Assembly: GCA_902797005.1 (NCBI GenBank)
Contig: CADBRE010000121.1
Span: forward strand, 1 to 5,185
Source: an uncultured Erysipelotrichaceae bacterium
GTDB lineage: Bacteria > Bacillota_I > Bacilli_A > RF39 > UBA660
Length of the DNA stretch: 5,185 nt
Reading direction: 5' to 3'
The notes under the pieces are model-generated. The model was not told the DNA's origin, searched no databases, and saw nothing but the letters and a program-made list of their open reading frames with translations. This document shows, piece after piece, positions 1 to 4,651 of this stretch; the stretch's first letter is position 1; each line of letters opens with the position of its first letter. Made by a program: the position numbers and the translations under genes.

Positions 1-253
1 ATCAACATATGAAAAATCAACATTCATAATCGTACTTTCATGTGTACCATTTATATCTTGTATATTATCTCCAGTTTTGCTATTCTTAGGACAAGTTGGA
101 CTCATAGAAGTACTTATTTCAGTAGGCTTATTACTACTTACAATTTACTTGCTTATTAAATATGGAATAAGAATATACAAAGTCGGAATACTAAATTATA
201 GTTCAGACAAACTATGGCAAAAAATGCTTAAATCATTAAAAGTAAAAGATTAG
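1..253 (+). CDS. ABC-2 type transporter permease, C-terminal fragment
   Basis: This open frame enters from the left edge (first full codon at base 2) and ends at TAG 251-253, leaving 83 residues. It has two hydrophobic stretches, roughly residues 8-30 and 34-54 of the fragment, separated by a short loop containing GQVGLIEV. A basic tail follows with the motif RIYKVGILNY and then a Lys-rich end. A final pair of TM helices, then an 'IYrvGIL-Y' motif and a charged cytoplasmic tail, is how many NatB-like ABC-2 exporter permeases end (family knowledge). The inferred role is therefore the membrane subunit of an ABC exporter of unknown substrate, whose ATPase would lie upstream outside the window. 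No start, signal or substrate clue is visible. It could be another polytopic protein with a similar tail. The gene is closed by its own terminator, so it is probably the last of its operon. Confidence 0.68.
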   Translation, partial: STYEKSTFIIVLSCVPFISCILSPVLLFLGQVGLIEVLISVGLLLLTIYLLIKYGIRIYKVGILNYSSDKLWQKMLKSLKVKD

Positions 254-271
254 CACCGAAAGGTGTTTTTT
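252..271 (+). terminator. Intrinsic terminator of the ABC permease gene
   Basis: CACC (254-257) and GGTG (262-265) pair across a GAAA tetraloop. The stem is extended by G253-T266 (wobble) and A252-T267, and a T run covers 266-271. The stem begins inside the TAG stop codon, so a terminating ribosome would sit on it. The stem is short but has the stable GNRA loop type and a good U tract. Confidence 0.8.
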
Positions 272-298
272 CTTTAATTTAACACTAGATAAATACTA

Positions 299-321
299 TA
301 ACATATGTTAACATATATAAT
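299..321 (+). promoter_or_regulatory. Promoter with overlapping palindromes upstream of the NlpC/P60 gene
   Basis: TATAAT at 316-321 is a consensus -10 box. No convincing -35 is seen at normal spacing. Just upstream are two overlapping 12-bp perfect palindromes, TAACATATGTTA (299-310) and TATGTTAACATA (304-315). They arise because the 8-mer TAACATAT occurs at 299-306 and again at 309-316, exactly 10 bp apart. The second copy runs into the -10 box. This could be a regulator site read on one face of the helix, or simple AT-rich sequence. The expected transcription start is near 328. Confidence 0.45.
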
Positions 322-331
322 AGTGATGCGC

Positions 332-1654
332 ATGAAAGAGTATAAAAAATTAATAGTATTAGCTTTATTATTCATTTTACTTATAATATCTAAAATATTT
401 ATAACTACTGAAAACATTGGAAATGTTCTAATCAGTAAATTAAATGAAGATGATACTAAAACTGTAACTGTAGAAATAAACAATAAAAGTAATATATTTA
501 AAACACAATGTTCTTTAGACAATGAAAACTGGATTGAATCTAAAAACTCTAAATGCATTTTTGATTTAAAAGATGGTGTGTATAAAGTCTATATTAAGAA
601 TAAAATAAGTACAGATTCAAAAGACTTTATAGTGTCTATAAATGAAATAAAAGCTTTTGAACTAGAAGTAGATAAATACTATTTAGCAATAGATGAAACT
701 TTTCAAATAAAAAGTGTAATAGACTATGTTGGTGCAGTTGACTTAGGAATTAAGTATTCATCGGATGATGAAAGTATTGCTACTGTTGATGAAAAAGGAT
801 TAATAACAGGTAAAGGCGTGGGGACAACTACTATTCATGTTATGCCTACCAATTTTGAAGAAAAAACAATGGAAATAACGGTTACAGACCTAATCGAACC
901 ATATAGACTTGATTTAAGAAAGCCAGTAATACCATGTGAACATTATACTGAAGAAGAAGCACATTTGCTTGATGATATATTAGCCAGCAGAGTAAAATAT
1001 AAAGGAGAAGGAACTCGCGCTGCATTAATAGAAGTATTAAGATTTATAACACTTAACTTTAAATATAAAGTGCCTTATTTCTATGAACATGGAAGGTTAG
1101 AAACTCATTACGAATCTCAGTTGAAAGTTGATGGTGAAGGAAGATACTATCATAAGGGATTATACTTATCAAAAGATAAATATGATTCAATTGAATATGT
1201 TTATGAAGATAAACAAATGTGGGGATGCCCACTTACAAATTATGACACCACTGATGGATGGATATATGGAAAGAAATATCCAAATGGGTTAGACTGCTCA
1301 GGATTTGCGACATGGGCTTTATATAATGCAGGTATAGATGTAGGGGATATAGGCGCTGGAATCGGAGAAGAACACGATTTATCAGATGTCGGGGAATATC
1401 ATCCACTAACCTGGGAATATGCTAACTATGGAGACTATAAAGTAGGTGATTACATATCTTTCTGGGGACACGCTGCATTCATAGCTGGCAAAGATGACAC
1501 AAACCTTTACATAGCAGAATCTCTAATAACAGGTGTTAGAATGAGAGCACTAAATTATAAAAACAAGAATTCTTCTCTTTATAAAATATTTACATATATA
1601 AACAAACTGGATGACGTATTTACTGGAGAAGGCGAGTATACAGATATGTGGTAA
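332..1654 (+). CDS. Membrane-anchored Big_2 / NlpC-P60-like cysteine peptidase
   Basis: This 440-residue protein is predicted to sit on the outer face of the membrane and cut cell-wall peptide stems. Residues 1-6 are Lys-rich and 7-23 are one hydrophobic helix with no lipobox or clear signal-peptidase site, suggesting an uncleaved anchor. Residues about 30-105 look like a beta-rich Ig-type domain. Residues 106-187 match a bacterial Ig-like group 2 (Big_2) domain, with SSDDESIATVDEKGLITGKG diagnostic. About 210-310 is a helical and then aromatic linker domain. The C-terminal part carries LDCSGF with nucleophile Cys322, then WGHAAF with His380 and a polar candidate third residue near Glu396, the Cys-His order of NlpC/P60 enzymes. 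Substrate specificity cannot be read from this. The frame is open back to ATG 305 (449 aa) and also has ATG 326. I chose 332 because 305 lies upstream of the -10 box and in its palindrome. None of the three starts has an SD. The gene is monocistronic. Confidence 0.82.
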   Translation: MKEYKKLIVLALLFILLIISKIFITTENIGNVLISKLNEDDTKTVTVEINNKSNIFKTQCSLDNENWIESKNSKCIFDLKDGVYKVYIKNKISTDSKDFIVSINEIKAFELEVDKYYLAIDETFQIKSVIDYVGAVDLGIKYSSDDESIATVDEKGLITGKGVGTTTIHVMPTNFEEKTMEITVTDLIEPYRLDLRKPVIPCEHYTEEEAHLLDDILASRVKYKGEGTRAALIEVLRFITLNFKYKVPYFYEHGRLETHYESQLKVDGEGRYYHKGLYLSKDKYDSIEYVYEDKQMWGCPLTNYDTTDGWIYGKKYPNGLDCSGFATWALYNAGIDVGDIGAGIGEEHDLSDVGEYHPLTWEYANYGDYKVGDYISFWGHAAFIAGKDDTNLYIAESLITGVRMRALNYKNKNSSLYKIFTYINKLDDVFTGEGEYTDMW

Positions 1655-1680
1655 ATGAGATATTATAATCTCATTTTTTT
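1653..1680 (+). terminator. Intrinsic terminator of the NlpC/P60 gene
   Basis: AAATGAGAT (1653-1661) pairs with ATCTCATTT (1668-1676) as a perfect 9-bp stem with a 6-nt loop, followed by T through 1680. The left arm begins within the TAA stop codon (1652-1654). This separates the peptidase gene from the XRE/nuclease operon. Confidence 0.88.
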
Positions 1681-1692
1681 AAAACCGACATG

Positions 1693-1721
1693 TTGCAAAT
1701 ACGCATCATATATGGTATTAT
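1693..1721 (+). promoter_or_regulatory. Promoter of the XRE / DUF1016 nuclease operon
   Basis: The -35 TTGCAA (1693-1698) and -10 TATTAT (1716-1721) are 17 bp apart. The -10 is extended by TGG (1713-1715). This is the best-formed sigma-A-type promoter in the window. Transcription should start near 1728, only about 9 nt before the ATG at 1737. It follows directly on the terminator of the previous gene, so the operon appears transcriptionally independent. Confidence 0.72.
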
Positions 1722-1728
1722 GTATTTG
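1696..1728 (+). repeat. Inverted repeat over the promoter, candidate XRE operator
   Basis: CAAATAC (1696-1702) and GTATTTG (1722-1728) form a perfect 7-bp inverted repeat separated by 19 bp. The left arm overlaps the end of the -35 and the right arm lies between the -10 and the expected start. The half-site centres are 26 bp apart. A dimer or pair of dimers bound here would block RNA polymerase, as for autorepressing HigA/HipB-type antitoxins. The repeat is seen directly; binding by the downstream XRE protein is inference. Confidence 0.45.
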
Positions 1729-1736
1729 GTGATAAA

Positions 1737-1982
1737 ATGAATAAAAAAGATATAGAAGAATATGTAATGATTAATAAACTAAATCAAGAATTTCTATTTG
1801 ATTTTGTTACTTTAAGACACAAACTTGGTTTATCACAAGAAGAAATGGCACAAAAATCTAATGTTCTCAGAGATAAAATAACTAAAATTGAAACTGGGAG
1901 ATATTCTCCTACAATAACTAGTTTATTTAAAATTTTAGGTGCATTTGGGTACACTCTGAAAATTGAAAAAATAAAGAAATAA
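1737..1982 (+). CDS. XRE-family helix-turn-helix regulator (HigA-like)
   Basis: This 81-residue cytoplasmic DNA-binding protein is an HTH_3/XRE domain from about 22 to 72 with a short N-terminal helix. Its key motifs are GLSQEEMAQKS (helix 2 and turn) and the recognition-helix region ITKIETGRYSPTITSLFKIL, followed by GYTLKI. This arrangement is common in HigA-type antitoxins. It is the first gene of an operon with the DUF1016 nuclease 22 nt downstream, under a promoter carrying an inverted repeat. I infer that it is an autorepressor and may restrain or partner the nuclease. Only a degenerate SD is possible: GGTGAT (1728-1733) can pair with the 16S 3' end just beyond the usual core, and the predicted leader is about 9 nt. 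No other in-frame start upstream is plausible, and ATG at codon 11 (1767) is a weaker alternative. It could equally be a stand-alone regulator. Confidence 0.85.
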   Translation: MNKKDIEEYVMINKLNQEFLFDFVTLRHKLGLSQEEMAQKSNVLRDKITKIETGRYSPTITSLFKILGAFGYTLKIEKIKK

Positions 1983-2004
1983 TTAGATAAGGAGGTTTTG
2001 GATA

Positions 2005-3072
2005 ATGACTATGGATATAACTAAAAATGATTTAGGTATAGAATATAAAGCAACTGAGAATATTGTTGATGATGCATGTCTAATAATAGATTCAGCACAA
2101 GAGTATGCATATAGATCAATTAATACAGCACTTGTATTAAGAAATTGGCTTTTAGGCAAAAGAATATCTGAAGAAGTGTTAAGAGGTAAAGAAAGAGCAG
2201 ATTATGGAGAAAAGATAATTAAAGATTTATCTAAAGAATTAACTACAAAATACGGAAAAGGTTTTGATAAGACAGCTTTATATAGATATATGGATTTCTT
2301 CAGTACATTTCCTCAAATTGTCGCTTCACTGTGGCAACAATCTAAAAGGATTCTTTCTTGGAGCCATTATAAGATACTTATAGGTGTCCATGATGACAAA
2401 GCAAGAGTATGGTATGAAAATGAAGCTTTAAATGAAATGTGGAGTGTAAGAACTCTAGAAAGAAATGTTTACTCACAATACTATTTCAGACTTCTTAATT
2501 CACAAGGAACTGAGCTAAATAATTATAAGGGTAAGCACGCCGCAAAAGAAAAGAATAATAAATTAGAGTTTATTAAGAATCCTATGACACTTGAATTTTT
2601 AAATATACCATCACAAAGTTCATACCATGAAACTGATATAGAATCATTTATAATTGATAATTTGCAGAAATTCTTAATTGAACTAGGAAAGGGCTATGCG
2701 TTTGTTGCAAGACAGCAGCATATACAAACTGAAAAAGAAGATTACTACATAGATTTAGTCTTTTATAATTATATTCTTAAATGCTTTGTTTTAGTAGATT
2801 TAAAAACTAAAAAGATCACTCATCAAGATGTAGGACAAATGGATATGTATGTCAGAATGTATGATGAGCTCAAGAGACTGCCTGAAGATAATCCTACAAT
2901 AGGCATTGTATTATGTTCTGAGACTGATGAAGATATAGCTAGATATTCAGTTTTAAGCGATAACAAGCAATTATATGCAAGTAAATATATAGCTTATATG
3001 CCTACAAATGAAGAATTAAAAAGAGAAATTGAAGTACAAAAATCTATATATCAAATGAATAAAAGAAAATAG
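2005..3072 (+). CDS. DUF1016 / YhcG-type PD-(D/E)XK nuclease
   Basis: This 355-residue cytoplasmic protein has no signal peptide or TM. The N-terminal half (about 15-170) matches the DUF1016 N-terminal helical domain: NWLLGKRISEEV, ADYGEKIIKDLSKEL, an aromatic stretch at LYRYMDFFSTFP and WSHYKILI. The C-terminal half (about 185-345) is the YhcG-type PD-(D/E)XK fold. Its likely active-site residues are Glu213 in ETDIESFI, Asp250 in YYIDLVFYN, Asp265 and Lys267 in VDLKTKK, and Gln278 in DVGQMDMYV. All key positions are present, so the enzyme looks intact. The family is assigned to this nuclease superfamily and is often found beside restriction or other accessory genes; its target is poorly defined. 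A strong SD, AAGGAGG (1989-1995), lies 9 nt before ATG 2005, which decides the start over ATG 2011. It is co-transcribed with the XRE gene and followed by a terminator. A defence or toxin role is inference. Confidence 0.9.
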   Translation: MTMDITKNDLGIEYKATENIVDDACLIIDSAQEYAYRSINTALVLRNWLLGKRISEEVLRGKERADYGEKIIKDLSKELTTKYGKGFDKTALYRYMDFFSTFPQIVASLWQQSKRILSWSHYKILIGVHDDKARVWYENEALNEMWSVRTLERNVYSQYYFRLLNSQGTELNNYKGKHAAKEKNNKLEFIKNPMTLEFLNIPSQSSYHETDIESFIIDNLQKFLIELGKGYAFVARQQHIQTEKEDYYIDLVFYNYILKCFVLVDLKTKKITHQDVGQMDMYVRMYDELKRLPEDNPTIGIVLCSETDEDIARYSVLSDNKQLYASKYIAYMPTNEELKREIEVQKSIYQMNKRK

Positions 3073-3095
3073 ATAATGTTTTTTGATTTAGTCAT

Positions 3096-3126
3096 AAAAC
3101 ATAGTAAAAACTACTGTTTTTTTTTT
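3096..3126 (+). terminator. Intrinsic terminator of the XRE / nuclease operon
   Basis: AAAACATAGT (3096-3105) pairs with ACTACTGTTTT (3110-3120), leaving C3114 bulged and an AAAA loop. A T tract runs to 3126. The stem lies 24 nt after the nuclease stop codon. It is AT-rich but has a long U tract. Confidence 0.75.
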
Positions 3127-3133
3127 AAAACTG

Positions 3134-3142
3134 TGATATTAT
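3134..3142 (+). promoter_or_regulatory. Extended -10 promoter of the anchored endonuclease gene
   Basis: TGATATTAT (3134-3142) fits the extended -10 form TGnTATTAT. The upstream T tract belongs to the previous terminator and offers no proper -35. The -10 ends 6 nt before ATG 3149, so transcription is expected to begin at or within a base or two of the start codon. Confidence 0.6.
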
Positions 3143-3148
3143 TAAGTT

Positions 3149-3859
3149 ATGAAAAGTAGTAAAGGTATAAAAAGTTTTATATTTGTTATCCTAATTAGTT
3201 TAGGAATTTATTTAATTGACTATTATCATGAAGAGATAGTATCTTTTTTAAATGGTAATGTAAGCTATTCATATACTTTAAATGATATACCTGAATATAA
3301 CGGAAAAGACTATGTAATAATAAATAACAACATTCCAAATTTTGATGATGAATACAAAACTGAAGTTTCTTTTGAAATGTATAGCGAGCTTGATTATTTA
3401 GGAAGATGCGGTGAAGCTTTTGCTAATGTAAGCTTGGATACGATGCCCGATGGACCAAGAGGTATCATTGGAAGTGTAAAACCAACTGGATGGCAAACCA
3501 TTAAATATGATAATGTAGACGGTAAATACTTATATAATAGATGCCATTTAATTGGGTATCAACTAACTGCAGAAAACGCAAATAAAAAGAACCTAATCAC
3601 TTGCACTAGACAAATGAATATAGGTACTATGCTTGAATATGAAAACAAAGTAGCAAATTATATAAAAGAAACAGGTAATCATGTTCTTTATAGAGTAACA
3701 CCAATATTTGAAGGAAATAATCTGCTAGCAAAAGGTGTACAAATGGAAGGTTATTCAGTTGAAGATAAAGGCAAAGGAATTGAGTACAATATCTTCATAT
3801 ATAATGTTCAAAACGGAATAGATATTGACTATAAAACTGGCGAAAGTAAACTAAAATAA
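3149..3859 (+). CDS. Membrane-anchored DNA/RNA non-specific endonuclease (EndA-like)
   Basis: This 236-residue protein has a basic N-terminus, one hydrophobic segment (about 8-24) and no evident cleavage site, so it is probably tethered with the enzyme outside. The nuclease domain spans about 83-225. Its core is YNRCHLIGYQL with general-base candidate His133, then NLITCTRQMN with metal-ligand candidate Asn157. HVLYRVTPIFEG and FIYNVQNGIDIDYKTGES follow. This order matches the Endonuclease_NS_2 (beta-beta-alpha metal) family, which includes streptococcal DNA-entry nucleases such as EndA. Members degrade nucleic acid without sequence specificity, serving DNA uptake, nutrition or breakdown of extracellular DNA. 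Which applies here is unknown, since no competence genes are visible. An in-frame TAA at 3143-3145 fixes ATG 3149 as the start, and there is no SD. The gene is monocistronic, with its own promoter and terminator. Confidence 0.9.
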   Translation: MKSSKGIKSFIFVILISLGIYLIDYYHEEIVSFLNGNVSYSYTLNDIPEYNGKDYVIINNNIPNFDDEYKTEVSFEMYSELDYLGRCGEAFANVSLDTMPDGPRGIIGSVKPTGWQTIKYDNVDGKYLYNRCHLIGYQLTAENANKKNLITCTRQMNIGTMLEYENKVANYIKETGNHVLYRVTPIFEGNNLLAKGVQMEGYSVEDKGKGIEYNIFIYNVQNGIDIDYKTGESKLK

Positions 3860-3896
3860 AGGCAATTGACAAAAAGTTAAGCCAAAGTGACAAAGT

Positions 3897-3921
3897 TCCA
3901 CCCAAAGTTGGTGGATTTTTT
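3897..3921 (+). terminator. Intrinsic terminator of the endonuclease gene
   Basis: TCCACC (3897-3902) pairs with GGTGGA (3910-3915) around a 7-nt loop, followed by six T (3916-3921). It lies 37 nt after the stop codon. There is no T tract on the opposite strand, so it acts on the plus strand only. Confidence 0.82.
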
Positions 3922-3956
3922 AGGTGTAAAAATGTTATTATGTAAGCCATGAAGAG

Positions 3957-3988
3957 AAAAAAACTATAAAAGATTAATTCTCTTATAG
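3957..3988 (-). terminator. Intrinsic terminator of the tandem-HTH regulator gene
   Basis: Read on the minus strand, CTATAAGAGA pairs with TCTTTTATAG around ATTAA. This is a 10-bp stem with one G-U pair (positions 3988-3979 with 3973-3964), immediately followed by seven T (3963-3957). The gene's TAA (3985-3983) is inside the left arm. On the plus strand the same hairpin is followed only by a displaced T5 at 3993-3997, so it is a much weaker terminator there. Confidence 0.8.
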
Positions 3989-4426
3989 ATACTTTTTCTC
4001 TGATTTGCCACAAAGCCAGTCTAATGAAATATTATACTTCTTACAAATTTGGTAAGCGAAAGAAGTAAGTATTAGTGTTTTTCCTGATTCATAAGCACTG
4101 ATGGTGGAATGGGTGGTATTAAGAAATGATGCCAGCTCTACCTGGGTCATTTTCTTTTCAAGCCTAAAGTTTCTTAAATTATTTCCTACTTTTTTGCTAT
4201 TTAAATCACATAACTTAACCGCGTTTTGATCATTAGAAAGCCCAGACAAATAGTCTAAACTAACATTATAATAATTACTTAACTTATTCAATTTATTAAG
4301 CGGTATTACTTCTTTACTTCTCTCCCAGTTAGAAATATTTACTTGCTTAACACTTAAAACATTCGCAATATCTATTTGTTTTAAATCATGGTCTTCTCTA
4401 ATAGACTGAAGTCTTTCAAAATTCAT
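3983..4426 (-). CDS. Tandem XRE double helix-turn-helix regulator
   Basis: This 147-residue cytoplasmic protein is built from two XRE (HTH_3) domains. HTH1 (about 3-62) has LKQIDIANVLSVKQVNISNW and ends NVSLDYLSGLS. HTH2 (about 82-141) has MTQVELASFLNTTHSTISAY and ends NISLDWLCGKS. The shared pattern (Q-x4-A-x2-L, IS-x2-E, ySLDyL-G) shows an internal duplication. The recognition helices differ (VKQVNISNWERS versus TTHSTISAYESG), so one chain could read two unlike half-sites. No dimerisation, sensor or peptidase domain is visible. The frame is open upstream to 4543, but ATG 4426 is chosen because GAGGAG (minus strand, 4439-4434) lies 7 nt before it and the HTH starts at once; the extra 39 residues are low-complexity and hydrophobic. 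It is convergent with the endonuclease gene and divergent from the membrane-protein operon, which it may control. Confidence 0.86.
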   Translation of the reverse strand: MNFERLQSIREDHDLKQIDIANVLSVKQVNISNWERSKEVIPLNKLNKLSNYYNVSLDYLSGLSNDQNAVKLCDLNSKKVGNNLRNFRLEKKMTQVELASFLNTTHSTISAYESGKTLILTSFAYQICKKYNISLDWLCGKSEKKYL

Positions 4427-4472
4427 ATGCTTACTCCTCAAAACTATTTTCCCATTAAAAAAATAAATACAA

Positions 4473-4478
4473 ATTATA
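4473..4478 (-). promoter_or_regulatory. Candidate -10 box for the tandem-HTH gene
   Basis: The minus strand reads TATAAT at 4478-4473, which would give a leader of roughly 40 nt to ATG 4426. No good -35 is visible at 16-18 bp spacing. The region is very AT-rich, so a chance match is possible. The TGTGA/TCACA repeat lies about where an upstream operator would be. Confidence 0.35.
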
Positions 4479-4498
4479 TATAGGAAAATACGACATAT

Positions 4499-4517
4499 TG
4501 TGATATAATTACTCACA
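4499..4517 (+). promoter_or_regulatory. Inverted repeat TGTGA-N9-TCACA around an extended -10
   Basis: TGTGA (4499-4503) and TCACA (4513-4517) form a 5-bp inverted repeat with a 9-bp spacer. The spacer starts with TATAAT (4504-4509), which with TGA (4501-4503) is a perfect extended -10 for the plus strand. This would give a leader of about 136 nt before ATG 4652. The location between divergent genes suggests an operator, perhaps for the tandem-HTH protein. A CRP-type site would have a 6-bp spacer, so this is not one. Confidence 0.4.
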
Positions 4518-4536
4518 GTAGGATACATTACTATTC

Positions 4537-4561
4537 TTGACATTTTTTAAAATGTTATAAG
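4537..4561 (+). promoter_or_regulatory. TTGACA plus 16-bp palindrome and second extended -10
   Basis: TTGACA (4537-4542) is a perfect -35 sequence. It overlaps the near-palindrome ACATTTT-TT-AAAATGT (4540-4555). TGTTATAAG (4553-4561) is an extended -10, but the 13-bp gap to TTGACA is too short for a normal pairing, so these may not work together. The -10 alone would start a leader of about 84 nt for the 4652 gene. The palindrome would be well placed as a repressor site. No terminator-like hairpin or recognisable riboswitch is seen in 4562-4651. Confidence 0.4.
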
Positions 4562-4651
4562 CATTAGATGTATTTAAGAAAAAAGGAGTGATGTGAATTA
4601 GTAGGATTTAAAGAACATTTGTGAATAAAAAAAGAAGAAAGGAATTAAAAA

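Noticed and set aside
305..331. Longer start (ATG 305) for the NlpC/P60 gene
   Set aside because: It lies upstream of the TATAAT box and within the palindrome. It adds nine residues with no SD and would need transcription to start further upstream, where no promoter is seen. It is not fully excluded.
274..558. Minus-strand frame opposite the start of the NlpC/P60 gene
   Set aside because: Composition is that of antisense AT-rich DNA; it covers the promoter and N-terminus of a well-supported gene, and no SD was found.
3795..4013. Minus-strand frame across the convergent 3' ends
   Set aside because: It overlaps two terminators and the ends of two real genes in another frame; no support for expression.
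4499..4517. CRP/cAMP-type site at TGTGA...TCACA
   Set aside because: The arms match but the spacer is 9 bp rather than 6, and this kind of low-GC Gram-positive would not be expected to use such a site.
4427..4543. N-terminal extension of the tandem-HTH frame to ATG 4543 (39 extra residues)
   Set aside because: The extra part is hydrophobic, low-complexity translation of the AT-rich control region. GAGGAG lies at the right distance before ATG 4426, and the HTH domain begins directly there.
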